The position numbers and the translations under genes were made by a program. Source: Natronoglycomyces albus (lineage in GTDB: Bacteria; Actinomycetota; Actinomycetes; Mycobacteriales; Micromonosporaceae). From it: a stretch of 64,000 nucleotides of DNA. The notes under the pieces were generated by a model. That model had not been told where the DNA came from and did no database searches. It saw nothing but the letters and a program-made list of their open reading frames with translations. Location: NCBI RefSeq assembly GCF_016925535.1, contig NZ_CP070496.1, positions 620,001-684,000 of the forward strand, in the 5' to 3' direction. Position 1 is the first letter of the stretch, and each line of letters opens with the position of its first letter. This document shows, piece after piece, positions 36,965 to 46,015 of the stretch.

Positions 36965-37215
36965 CTTCTTCGATAGGTCAGATACGGGTCACTAGTTCGC
37001 GTAGTCGAGCAGTTACGAAGCTCACGTCACTGTCGAGTGGCGACGGGCCGAGGGGGATGAGCCAAGCAAAAAACCAGTGCGCAACAGCTGTGATGTCACG
37101 CTGGTGTCAAAATGTGATGTGGTCGCGTCACTCCATGTCTACCTGGTGATGTAGGCGCCCTGTAGGCTAAATGGCACTAAGCAAAGCGTCGAGTAAGTGT
37201 CACCGGAGGAGTGAA

Positions 37216-38019
37216 ATGGAAAGTCGCAACCGTTCATTGCACCAAATGATGAACAGCCAGCGAACTGCCGGCCAACCCACGATCGGGGCCGAGTACGGCT
37301 CGTATGACGGCATGACCCAAGCCCCCCGCGTGGAGACGATGACCGTTGACGACGTCATCGTGCGTACGGTGGGTCTGCTGGGATTGACCCTGGTTGGGGC
37401 GTTCTTCACCTGGACCCTCGCCTCGGGCGGCAACGTGGCTCTCGCCCAGAGCCTTAGCTTTGTCGGCATGCTGGTCGGCTTCGGCGTCATGATCTTCAGC
37501 ATGTTCCGCCCCATCATGAGCCCCGCGGTGGCGGTCGTCTACTGCGTCGGGCAGGGTTTCCTGCTCGGTTTTGTCAGCCTTATCTTCAACCAGATCCACC
37601 CCGGCATCGCCGTGAACGCGGTGATTGGCACGGTTCTGGTCTTCATCGGCATGCTGCTTCTGTACAAGAACCGCGTTGTCCGCAACTCCCCGAAGTTCAC
37701 CAAGGTCATGATGGGTGCCGGTATCGGCTTCGGTCTGCTGATTCTGGTCAACTTCGCCTCGCGCATGATGGGCGCTGACCTGGGTCTGTTCTCGCAGCCT
37801 GGCGAGTCGGGCACCTTGCTGCAGTGGCTCATCGTCATTGGTCTGGTCGCGTTCGCCGCGTTCTCGTTCGTGTTGGACTTCGACATGATCGAGCAGTCGG
37901 TCGCGCAGGGCGCCCCCAAGAAGTTCGCTTGGGCCGGTGCCTTCGGTCTGGCCGCGGGCCTGATCTTCCTGTACTGGACGCTGCTGCAGCTGCTGTCGCT
38001 GTTCCAGGGCGGAGACTAG
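37216..38019 (+). CDS. Bax inhibitor-1 / YccA family membrane protein
   Basis: 267 residues with seven hydrophobic helices after a soluble N-terminus of about 50 residues. PAVAVVYCVGQGFLLGFVS and the Asp-rich pore segment VLDFDMIEQSV with APKKFAWAGAFGLAAGLIFLYWTLLQLL (core KKFAWAGAFGLAAG) are typical of the actinobacterial YccA/BI-1 group. Bacterial members are proposed pH-sensitive calcium leak channels; function here is untested. ATG 37216 has CGGAGGAGTG upstream. It stands alone; the next gene starts 18 nt later with a weak ribosome site and may be cotranscribed. Confidence 0.88.
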   Translation: MESRNRSLHQMMNSQRTAGQPTIGAEYGSYDGMTQAPRVETMTVDDVIVRTVGLLGLTLVGAFFTWTLASGGNVALAQSLSFVGMLVGFGVMIFSMFRPIMSPAVAVVYCVGQGFLLGFVSLIFNQIHPGIAVNAVIGTVLVFIGMLLLYKNRVVRNSPKFTKVMMGAGIGFGLLILVNFASRMMGADLGLFSQPGESGTLLQWLIVIGLVAFAAFSFVLDFDMIEQSVAQGAPKKFAWAGAFGLAAGLIFLYWTLLQLLSLFQGGD

Positions 38020-38037
38020 TCCTAGCCCGGTAGTTCT

Positions 38038-38367
38038 ATGACGACGTCATTGGGGCAGGCGCTCGGTCGCATCGTGCACGGCACGAAGCACTGGACGCCT
38101 GCCCGTTTGCGTGCCCGCCACGGTGCTGAGCCAACGAAGGCTGAGGTGCTCGCGCAGTTGGTGCAGCGGCTGGCCGACCTGACAGCTGAGGTGGAGGCGC
38201 AGCCTCGGCGTACCGTGCCCGCCCCTTCCTCGGACTCGACGTTGCCGGTGCAGCTGGCGGTGATGGCCGCCGACCTGGAGCGGGTGGCCGACCGGCTCGA
38301 TGAGGAGCAGCGGCGGCGCGTTCAGGCCGCGATCGATGAGGCCCGCACTCGCTTGTTTGACACCTAG
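38038..38367 (+). CDS. Conserved hypothetical small protein
   Basis: 109-residue protein, not recognised. It has a basic N-terminal half (KHWTPARLRARHG) and a helical C-terminal half that ends in LERVADRLDEEQRRRVQAA (heptad-like Leu/Val pattern, probably a coiled-coil or helical bundle). No signal peptide or membrane segment. It follows the Bax-inhibitor gene closely on the same strand and converges on cutA with an 7-nt gap. The composition is normal for the region, so it is likely real. Confidence 0.6.
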   Translation: MTTSLGQALGRIVHGTKHWTPARLRARHGAEPTKAEVLAQLVQRLADLTAEVEAQPRRTVPAPSSDSTLPVQLAVMAADLERVADRLDEEQRRRVQAAIDEARTRLFDT

Positions 38368-38374
38368 GTGTCCG

Positions 38375-38710
38375 CTATTTGACTTCCTCGGCCACCCACG
38401 CCGCGTAGCCCGGTGAGGTCCGCACATCGAAGACGAGGAAGCACGGCAGGTCGTAGGGGTGGAATTGATCGACGGCGGCGCGCACCTCTTCGACGAGGCG
38501 GGCGCTGGTGTGGATCGCCAGCCGAGCCTCGGGCTCGTTTTCGACCCGGCCTTCCCAGCGGTAGATGCTCATGACCTGCTGGATGCTTTGCGCGCACGCG
38601 GCCAGACGCTCCTGGATAAGGAGCTCTGCCAGCTCGGAGGCGCTTTCGGGACTGGGACAGGTGACGACGATTTCGACGATGTTCGCGGTGACAGTTGAGT
38701 CCATGTCCAT
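38375..38710 (-). CDS. cutA: Divalent cation tolerance protein CutA
   Basis: CutA1 trimeric ferredoxin-like protein of 111 residues. Features: VEIVVTCPSPESASELAELLIQERLAACAQ (core LIQERLAACAQ), IYRWEGRVENEPEARLAIHT and HPYDLPCFLVFDV (the conserved HPYxxP). Linked to copper and other metal tolerance in E. coli, but the biochemical role is unclear. GAGGACGAT precedes the ATG. Confidence 0.93.
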   Translation of the reverse strand: MDMDSTVTANIVEIVVTCPSPESASELAELLIQERLAACAQSIQQVMSIYRWEGRVENEPEARLAIHTSARLVEEVRAAVDQFHPYDLPCFLVFDVRTSPGYAAWVAEEVK

Positions 38711-38945
38711 ATCGTCCTCGATCGTGTCCCTTTGTGGCCAGGAAATTCAGTTGGTGGTTTAAGGTTTTTGTCAGATACGCCACGTAGCCTTAGAATCGTG
38801 GACGTGAGATTGTTGCCCGATCTACTGGGAAATCGAAGTCAACGGCGAACTCATCGCCCACTGCTAGTACTTCCGTATCCACACCCTCCCCCACCCGGCA
38901 CCACCGCCAGGCTCAAAGCGGCCCGCGCCCCGGTGCACCCGGAAA

Positions 38946-38963
38946 GTTCCCCACATGGGGAAC
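38946..38963. terminator. Short hairpin before the cyclase/AAA gene
   Basis: GTTCCCC and GGGGAAC pair around ACAT, 31 nt before the GTG at 38995. It may be a leader hairpin rather than a terminator; no T-run follows. Confidence 0.4.
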
Positions 38964-38994
38964 ATCACACCCATACTTGTGTGTTGAGGTTGCT

Positions 38995-41900
38995 GTGACT
39001 TGTCCTTTCTGTTCAGCGGACACCATTCCCGGTGCCCGCTATTGCCACACCTGCGGGGGGCCGCTAGCCCCCGAGGCCAACGCGCCGCAGACGGAGCGCC
39101 GTGTCGTCACGGTGCTCTTCGCCGACCTGTCCGATTTCACCGCCTGGTCAGAGGACCAGGACCCCGAGCGGGTTGGAGCGGTGACCGATAGGTTGCTCAA
39201 CGAGTGCGTTCAGGCCGTGGTCGAGTTCGGCGGGCACGTCAATAAACTCACCGGTGACGGGCTCATGGCCGTCTTCGGCGCCCCGCTGAGCCACGAGGAC
39301 GACGCGGAGCGCTCCGTTCGCGCCGCTCAAGCCATGCAGCGCCGGGTCCGCCGCACCCTGAAGGCCGAATCCGGCGGTGGTCTACCCATCGGGCTGCGCG
39401 TCGGGCTGCGCACGGGCCTGGTCGTGGCCGGTATGCAGGCCAACCTCGAATACACCGTCATCGGCGACACGGTCAACACCGCCGCCCGCATCTCCGACGT
39501 GGCGTCGGTGGGTGCGGTGTACGCGGGTGAACAGACCATGCAGGAAACCAAGCACATCGCCTCCTGGCGTCGACTCAACCCGGTCAAGCTCAAAGGCAAG
39601 CGCCTTCCCGTCGAGGTCTATGAGTTGCTGGGTTTCCACGACGAGCCCGGCACCCGCGCCAGCTTGGGCGACCGGGCCCCGTTCATCGGCCGCGACGCCG
39701 AGCTGGGACGAGTCAAGGGCCGCCTGGAAGCCGTGGCCGAACGTAATCAGCCGCAGGTGCTCATCCACACGGCTGAGGCGGGCATGGGCAAGACCCGCTT
39801 TGCCCGCGAATGCCGCACTTTGGCCACCGAACGGGGCGCGCGCGTCCTGATGGTGCGCTCAGCGGCCTACGGCGAGGGCCGCCGCTTCGGGCCCCTGGCC
39901 GACCTGGTCCGCAAAGCCGCGGGCTTGAAATTCGACGACGACCGCGCCACGGCCGAAAAACGTCTCCACCGCATCGCCGATCGACACGTCGACGCCTCCT
40001 ATCTCAAGATCGACGTGCTGTTGGGCCTCCTGGGTCACGCCCGCACCGACGTCGGCGAGTCCCCGGGCGGTTTCACCGGACAAGCGGTCGATTCGGGAAC
40101 CGTACCCACCGCCGTGGCAGACTTGCTGAACCTGCTGGCCACAGAGGGCCCGCTGGTGCTCATCGTTGACGATGTGCACTCCGCCTCCAACGCGGCGCTC
40201 GAATCGCTGGGCCTGGCGGTCTCCCGCCTACGTGGGCCGATCCTCACCTTGCTATTCGCCCGCCCCGAACTCATGCGCGACACCCCCCAGCTGGGCCGCA
40301 TCTCCGAGGCCGAGGTCTACCCGTTGCCACCCCTGGTGGGTGCCGACGCGGCCCGACTGCTCACCGCCTACCTCGACGGCGGCAAGCTCGAGGCCGACGA
40401 CGAGACCAAACTGCTCACCTTCGCGCAAGGTAACCCCTATTACTTGGCCGAGCTGGTCACCTTGCTCACCGAGCAGGAACTACTGGCACTGCGAGACAAC
40501 GTGTGGAAGCTCGCCGAGGGATCGCTGACGGGCCGAGTGCTCTCCCGCGACCTCGCCCAAGTGCTGGGAGCTCGCATCGACGCGCTCCCGGCCGATGCCC
40601 GCGCCTTGCTGCGCATCGCCTCGGTCTTTGGCGACGTCATCCCCGAAGAAGCTATCGACTTCCTGCGCGAGGCCGCTCCCGGTAACGCCGATGCCTCGCT
40701 GATGGAGCTGCTGGAGAGGCGTATGTTGCGCCGCCGCACCTACTCGGGCTACCGCTTTGTCACCCCGCTGCTGCGCCAGGCCGCCTACGCCCCGCTGGGG
40801 ATGGCCGACGCCGCTCACCAACACGCCGCCATCGCCCGCTGGGCCTCCCAGGTGAAGCTAGCCGACGAAGAGGGCGACGAACTCGTCGTCTTCCACGCCG
40901 AACAGGCCCTCCAGTTGGCCAGCCGCGTCTCGCTCAACCGCGACGACGAGGTGTGGGACGTGGTGCCACTGGCCGCAGCCGCGGCCCGCCGCCAAGCCCA
41001 GTCGGCGATGTATTCCTCCGAACCCGAACAGGCCGTGGCCATCATCGACCGGGCCGAGAAGATTCACCCACTGGCCCAGCCGGATAAACTACTGCGGGGC
41101 CGGGCGCTGGTGCGCCTGGGCAATATCCCCCGCGCCATCGAACAAGTCGCCTCGCTAGCCGAGGAACTCAAGCTGCAAGTACCCACCGAAGGCACCGCCG
41201 TCGACACCGCCGAAGTCGCCTTCGAAGACGCCGAGCCAGCCGCCCAAGTGCTGCTGCTGTTGGGCCGCGTCTACCGCTATCGCGGCGATATCGACTTGGC
41301 CCGAGCCTCCTGGAAGGCCGCGCTGGAGGTCTCGGGCATCGCCAACCTCGTTGGCGGGCGCTGCGACGCCCAATGCCGCCTGGGCATGCTCGACTACCTC
41401 TCGGGCGACCTAGACCAGGCCGACGCCCGATTCCTCGACGCGCTGGCGGCCGCCACCGATGCGGGGGATAGGCAGCGCATCGGCTGGGCTTTGCAACACC
41501 GGGCTTGGGTCCTCACCGCACGCGGCGACTTTGTCGCCGCCGAGGAGGTCTTGCAGCGAGCCGACGAAGTCTTTACCGACGCCGGGGATGCGCAGGGACG
41601 CGCTTGGGTGCGCGGAGCCGCCGCCTTCACGTTGCTCATGTCCGGCCTGTTCACTGACGCAAAACGCCTGGCGGACACGTTCTTGCCGGTCGGGGTGAGG
41701 TCGGGCGACCTCTTCGCTGTGGGCCTGTTGCGTTCGGTGGGAGCCGCGGCGTCGGTGGAACTGGGCGACGCCGAGGGGGCCGACCAAGAGGCCGAGGCCT
41801 CCTACGCCGACTTCGAACGCATCGATGACGACTGGGGCCGTGGTTTCGCGCTGTATGTGCGCTCACTGGCCGCCTACCGGCTGCGCCACATTGACGAGGC

Positions 41901-42357
41901 GATGCTCTTGGCCGAGGAGGCCGACCATTTTGCGCGCAGCACCGGCCATCCGCTGTTGCAGCGTCTCACTGAGGCCATGCGCGGCTGGTGTCTGTTGCGG
42001 CAGGGATACACCGCCGAGGCCGCGGCCGCCGCCGAGTCGATTTTGGCTTCGACTCGCGCTGAGGTGCAAAAGTCCTCGCGCGGTGCGCCAATTGTGCTGC
42101 TAGCCGAGGTTTCGGCCGTGGAGGGCAAGACTGGTGACGCGTTGGAGTATTTGGAACGCCTGACGGTGTATCCGGACCAGCCGTGTCTGGGGTGGCCGCG
42201 TCGTCGCGCGATTGGGCGCTATGCGCAGTTGCTGGCCGAGGAAGGCCAATGCGAGGAAGCCACGCACTGGGCGCGTATGACGCTGTCGGCTTTCGGTGAG
42301 GACCCTGAGGCGACCCAGTGGGCCGAGGAGTATTTGCGCACCTCCAGCCGCAGCTGA
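38995..42357 (+). CDS. Zinc-ribbon / adenylate cyclase / AAA ATPase / TPR signalling protein
   Basis: A 1120-residue cytosolic multidomain protein. N-terminal zinc ribbon: Cys3, Cys6, Cys17, Cys20. Class III nucleotide cyclase domain at about 39-205: VTVLFADLSDFTAWSE (metal Asp), GGHVNKLTGDGLMAVFGAP (core KLTGDGLMAVFG, second Asp) and YTVIGDTVNTAARI. AAA/STAND-type NTPase at about 225-500 with Walker A AEAGMGKT (first Gly replaced by Ala, usual in this family) and LVLIVDDVHSAS as Walker B. The rest is helical TPR-type repeats to the C-terminus. These proteins make cAMP (or cGMP) in response to an unknown signal sensed by the repeats. GTG 38995 has GAGG upstream. Confidence 0.88.
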   Translation: MTCPFCSADTIPGARYCHTCGGPLAPEANAPQTERRVVTVLFADLSDFTAWSEDQDPERVGAVTDRLLNECVQAVVEFGGHVNKLTGDGLMAVFGAPLSHEDDAERSVRAAQAMQRRVRRTLKAESGGGLPIGLRVGLRTGLVVAGMQANLEYTVIGDTVNTAARISDVASVGAVYAGEQTMQETKHIASWRRLNPVKLKGKRLPVEVYELLGFHDEPGTRASLGDRAPFIGRDAELGRVKGRLEAVAERNQPQVLIHTAEAGMGKTRFARECRTLATERGARVLMVRSAAYGEGRRFGPLADLVRKAAGLKFDDDRATAEKRLHRIADRHVDASYLKIDVLLGLLGHARTDVGESPGGFTGQAVDSGTVPTAVADLLNLLATEGPLVLIVDDVHSASNAALESLGLAVSRLRGPILTLLFARPELMRDTPQLGRISEAEVYPLPPLVGADAARLLTAYLDGGKLEADDETKLLTFAQGNPYYLAELVTLLTEQELLALRDNVWKLAEGSLTGRVLSRDLAQVLGARIDALPADARALLRIASVFGDVIPEEAIDFLREAAPGNADASLMELLERRMLRRRTYSGYRFVTPLLRQAAYAPLGMADAAHQHAAIARWASQVKLADEEGDELVVFHAEQALQLASRVSLNRDDEVWDVVPLAAAAARRQAQSAMYSSEPEQAVAIIDRAEKIHPLAQPDKLLRGRALVRLGNIPRAIEQVASLAEELKLQVPTEGTAVDTAEVAFEDAEPAAQVLLLLGRVYRYRGDIDLARASWKAALEVSGIANLVGGRCDAQCRLGMLDYLSGDLDQADARFLDALAAATDAGDRQRIGWALQHRAWVLTARGDFVAAEEVLQRADEVFTDAGDAQGRAWVRGAAAFTLLMSGLFTDAKRLADTFLPVGVRSGDLFAVGLLRSVGAAASVELGDAEGADQEAEASYADFERIDDDWGRGFALYVRSLAAYRLRHIDEAMLLAEEADHFARSTGHPLLQRLTEAMRGWCLLRQGYTAEAAAAAESILASTRAEVQKSSRGAPIVLLAEVSAVEGKTGDALEYLERLTVYPDQPCLGWPRRRAIGRYAQLLAEEGQCEEATHWARMTLSAFGEDPEATQWAEEYLRTSSRS

Positions 42358-42380
42358 GGACGGCGTGGATGGTTTTTGGC

Positions 42381-42412
42381 GCCTGAGGCTATCCATCGAT
42401 GGGGCCTCAGGC
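42381..42412 (+). terminator. Hairpin after the cyclase gene
   Basis: GCCTGAGGC (42381-42389) pairs with GCCTCAGGC (42404-42412). There is no T-run. Confidence 0.55.
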
Positions 42413-42941
42413 TCCTCAATGGAGCGAAGCTTACGGGGTTGCACGAGCCGATGAGAAGGCCGAAAGTGCCTATCGCATAATCCCCTTTGCGACGTGATCG
42501 TGATGACGCGCAGTAGCTAAGACAATGCGCAGGGGCGCCAAAGGCGTGGAAAATGTGGAACCCAATGGCGGAAACTGTTCGCGCCAAAGAAAGTTGAAAA
42601 AATTCTTGGCGTGCGGAAGCTGGTCAACGACCCCATTGGCTCACTGAGAGCAACCCTCCGCACGCCACACGGAGGACCCGTTCACTATCCGCCACAACGC
42701 AAATGCGCTGTGGTAGCGACACCTCAACCTTTCGGCCATTTGTTGGTGCCATTTCGGATAGGAGTATACAAGTACAGGGAGCTATATAACTTTGTTACCT
42801 GCCAAAACCCTTCCACGTGTCCAAAACCACCCTCAACACGCCGCCCAAGCAGTGGTTACGGTAAGGCATTCTTATTCTGAATAGGCTGACCTTGTTCATC
42901 CCGTCCTTGACGGGCGAGCTCACATTTGGAGGTTCAACCCA
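42413..42941. other. Intergenic region upstream of the kinase gene
   Basis: No gene seen. A plus frame at 42611-42880 lacks a ribosome site. AT-richer sequence around 42765-42800 (GTATACAAGTACAGGGAGC, TATATAAC) may hold the kinase promoter, but no clear hexamer pair is found. CCACA/TGTGG at 42691-42713 is a small inverted repeat. Confidence 0.4.
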
Positions 42942-45173
42942 GTGAACTCGGTTTCCTCCTACCCCACGGCCGCACGGGCGTCCGTACCGCAGGGGAACCG
43001 GAGACCAGACCAGCCGACAGCCGCCCCAGGCGGACCCGCTGTCGCCGTCCAGTCTCCGCCGCGCCACAGCGGCACCCACGCCCCCCAACAACCGCCGTCC
43101 CCCCACGGCGCACCCCACCACCCTCCAACGCCACAGCACCCCAGCGTTGACCTCGACCCGGCCCACCTCCTCAAGGGCCTCGAAGACCTGACCGGCTACG
43201 CCGAAATCGCGCGCGGAGCCTACTCCATCGTCTACAGCGCCCAAGCACCCAACGGGCGCACCGTCGCCGTCAAGATTGACCGTCGACCACTCGCCGACGA
43301 AGGACAACGCCGCCGCTTCCAACAGGAAGTCACCTCCGCCGGGCGCGTCTCTAAACACCCCTGCGTCGTGCAGATGTACTCCGCCGGATTCACCAGCCAG
43401 GGCCACCCCTATGTGGTCATGGAACACTGCCGCGAATCCCTATCGGACTATCTGGCCCGCGAACACAAGCTCTATCCGGAAGATGTCCGCCAAATCGGCG
43501 TCCGCATCGCCACGGCGCTGGCCGCCGCGCACGCGGAGGGCATCATCCACCGTGATGTCAAACCCGCCAACATCCTTATCAACCAGCAAGGTCAGGTCGT
43601 CTTGGCGGACTTTGGACTCTCTGCTTTGAGTCCGCAACCGGCCCCCGGCCAGCCCATTTCCATCATGGCCACTCCCGCATACGCGCCGCTGGAAGTTTTC
43701 CAGCTGCAAGAGATCGGACCCGCCGCCGACGTGTATTCGTTGGCGGCGACTCTGTATGCGCTGCTTAGCGGTGCGCCGCCGCGCTTTCCGCTGGAGGCGA
43801 CGCGGCCGCTTGACATCAACGAGGTCGCCTCGCTGCTGCATGAACCGGTCGACAACTTGCCGGGTGTCTCGCTGCTGATGGTGGAGATGATTCGCACGGC
43901 GTTGATCAATAACGCCCAGGGGCGCCCGACCGCTGAGGCGTTCGCCGAATATCTCGACTCGATTCCCGAGGAGTCGACCGGGGTCTTCCAAGCCATCGAC
44001 GATTCGATGGTCGCCCCGGAGCCCTCGCCGCCGCGCGAAGGGACTTTCGGAGCGTTCTCGGCCCCGCCGGATGAGGACGTCGAAGCGCCGGTGGCAGCTC
44101 GCGCCGCTGTCGAGGCCGCGCTCGGTAGCCAAGGCATGAACTATGACGCTCCGTATGGATATGAACAGCCGCAGGGGTACGACCAGCCGCAAAACTACGA
44201 CCCGAGCTTCTCCGAGGCGTTGGGCCGTATGCCGGAGAACGTCTCGTCTCCCAACACCGCGCCCACGGCACAGACCGGAGTGGTTCACCCACCGATTCCG
44301 GTACCCGAGCCGGTGAACGACCAAGGCTTTGACCAGTGGGACGACCTCAGCGGTGAATCATTGCCGGGCCGGTCCTTCCCGCAAACGGAAAAGCCCTACG
44401 AGTCGTCGCTAGAGCATTCGCCGGTGCGTCCCTCCCATGACGAGGGCCTATACCGCCATGAGGCGGCGAGTTTTTCGCCTCCGGCGCAGCGCTCGCCCGC
44501 CAAGTCAGCCCCGCTGGTGGACGAGACTCAGCGTTGGGACAACTTCGCTTCGCTGGATGAGGCTGAGGCTCCCGCACCGGAGACATCGGCTGGTCCGAAT
44601 ACCGGCATGACACGCCGCGAGCGCCGCCTCGCCTCGGGCGAGTCCGACTCCTCGATGGGGCAGCTCATCGGCATCGGCTCGGTATCGCTGATTGTTGTCA
44701 TCGCTCTTGTCTTCGGAGCCATTAAGCTCTTCGGCGGCAACGGTTCGGCGCCGCTGGAGGACAACGCCAACGACGGGGTTTATGTCCCCGAATGCACCCT
44801 CGATATGGCCGGAGTGGCATGCGTGGCCGAACCCGTCTGTTTCAACGGGGCTCCCGGTGACGACATCGCCGAGCTGGCGTGCGACAACCCGCACACGTGG
44901 GAGGCCTACGCGATTGGGCAATTGCCCGAAGAGGTGAGTGAACCGACCCACCAAGAGGCGCTTCAGTCGTCAATCGTCACCGACGCGTGTGTGGACGGGC
45001 ACCGTGAGGACGGGCCCTTGCAAGAATTCGTCGGCGCAGACCGCGTGAGCTGGGAGACCGACGTTCACCTTCCCACCGCCGAAGCTTTTGCCAACGGTGA
45101 CCGCACCTTTATGTGCATCGCCCGGCAGGCCAACGGCGAAACCGAGATGGGGCACCGCTTCGCCCGAGGCTAG
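42942..45173 (+). CDS. Transmembrane Ser/Thr protein kinase with extracellular septum-formation-like domain
   Basis: 743 residues. The first about 75 are a Pro/Gln/His-rich disordered head. The kinase domain (about 80-340) has the glycine loop IARGAYSIVY, VAVKID (catalytic Lys), HRDVKPANIL near 203 (catalytic loop) and ADFGLSAL near 222; the activation loop and MATPAYAPLEVF follow. A long acidic, Pro/Tyr-rich linker leads to one membrane helix (about 572-594). The extracellular part of about 140 residues has six Cys (VPECTLDMAGVACVAEPVC..., TDACVDG, FMCIAR) and resembles the septum-formation domain of actinobacterial kinases. The disordered stretch ahead of the kinase is unusual. GTG start with TTGGAGG upstream. 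Next gene is a wall-active enzyme. Confidence 0.88.
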   Translation: MNSVSSYPTAARASVPQGNRRPDQPTAAPGGPAVAVQSPPRHSGTHAPQQPPSPHGAPHHPPTPQHPSVDLDPAHLLKGLEDLTGYAEIARGAYSIVYSAQAPNGRTVAVKIDRRPLADEGQRRRFQQEVTSAGRVSKHPCVVQMYSAGFTSQGHPYVVMEHCRESLSDYLAREHKLYPEDVRQIGVRIATALAAAHAEGIIHRDVKPANILINQQGQVVLADFGLSALSPQPAPGQPISIMATPAYAPLEVFQLQEIGPAADVYSLAATLYALLSGAPPRFPLEATRPLDINEVASLLHEPVDNLPGVSLLMVEMIRTALINNAQGRPTAEAFAEYLDSIPEESTGVFQAIDDSMVAPEPSPPREGTFGAFSAPPDEDVEAPVAARAAVEAALGSQGMNYDAPYGYEQPQGYDQPQNYDPSFSEALGRMPENVSSPNTAPTAQTGVVHPPIPVPEPVNDQGFDQWDDLSGESLPGRSFPQTEKPYESSLEHSPVRPSHDEGLYRHEAASFSPPAQRSPAKSAPLVDETQRWDNFASLDEAEAPAPETSAGPNTGMTRRERRLASGESDSSMGQLIGIGSVSLIVVIALVFGAIKLFGGNGSAPLEDNANDGVYVPECTLDMAGVACVAEPVCFNGAPGDDIAELACDNPHTWEAYAIGQLPEEVSEPTHQEALQSSIVTDACVDGHREDGPLQEFVGADRVSWETDVHLPTAEAFANGDRTFMCIARQANGETEMGHRFARG

Positions 45174-45229
45174 CCCACCACCCCGTATCCACAGATTGAA
45201 CGCGCCCACAGTGCGCATGGAGACATGAC

Positions 45230-45907
45230 GTGATTCCACTTTTGACGCGATTCGCCGCCAAGGGCGCCGCCGTGCTGGTGCTTGTCCTGGGCTCCATCAT
45301 CGGCGGTCATGTGGCCGTGTACGGATCGACTGATATCGAAGAGCGCGACCCGCGCCAAATCGCCGCTGACGACCTGCGGGCCGCTCAGGAAGCTCACCAG
45401 GGCACGCGGCACCGCCACCAGACGTACATCATCGAGGTTGCCGACGCTGACGCCGAAACGAAGGCGTCCATGGTGATCGAGTACGCCAGTGAGTGGGCCA
45501 GCGAATTGAGTGAGGCCGAAGAAGCCGCCATCGAGGCAGCTGCGGTCGCCGAGGCGAACCGCAACACCAACCCGACCTCGGTGAACGTACCGGGAAGTTG
45601 CGACGAGTTCTCCGGCAACCGCGCCACCGGCTGCGCCATTAACCTGGAATGGGGCTTCGACCTGGAGCAGTTCGCCTGCTTGGAAAAGCTGTGGACCAAG
45701 GAATCGGGCTGGAACCACCTGGCCGAGAACTCCATTGGGGCCTACGGGATTCCGCAGTCGCTACCGGGCAGCAAGATGGAAAGCGAAGGCTCCGATTGGC
45801 GCACCAACGCGGTGACGCAGATCCGCTGGGGCCTGGGCTATATCCAGGGCCGCTACGGCCAGCCGTGTGCGGCCTGGGCTCACTCGCAGGCCAACAACTG
45901 GTACTAA
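45230..45907 (+). CDS. Secreted transglycosylase-like protein
   Basis: 225 residues. A hydrophobic N-terminal helix (about 8-28, AVLVLVLGSIIGGHVAVYG) serves as signal or membrane anchor, followed by a helical Ala/Glu-rich region, then a C-terminal domain of about 75 residues: CLEKLWTKESGWN, GAYGIPQSLPG, and GLGYIQGRYGQPCAAWAH, the SLT/lysozyme-like fold found in wall hydrolases. The Glu of KESGWN is the likely catalytic residue. A paralogue lies at 56663-57364. GGAG precedes the GTG. It follows the kinase gene by 56 nt, probably in one operon. Confidence 0.85.
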   Translation: MIPLLTRFAAKGAAVLVLVLGSIIGGHVAVYGSTDIEERDPRQIAADDLRAAQEAHQGTRHRHQTYIIEVADADAETKASMVIEYASEWASELSEAEEAAIEAAAVAEANRNTNPTSVNVPGSCDEFSGNRATGCAINLEWGFDLEQFACLEKLWTKESGWNHLAENSIGAYGIPQSLPGSKMESEGSDWRTNAVTQIRWGLGYIQGRYGQPCAAWAHSQANNWY

Positions 45908-45981
45908 GTCATTCGCGCCGTTGCTAAACGAGCCGAGGAGAACGCCGAAGGTGTCTTTTCATAGGCCGCTAGCTTGAATTT

Positions 45982-46015
45982 GAGGCGGGTTCGGGAAAAT
46001 TCCGGAACCCGCCTC
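45982..46015 (+). terminator. Terminator after the transglycosylase gene
   Basis: GAGGCGGGTTC (45982-45992) pairs with GAACCCGCCTC (46005-46015) around a loop, followed by TTCG. Confidence 0.7.
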
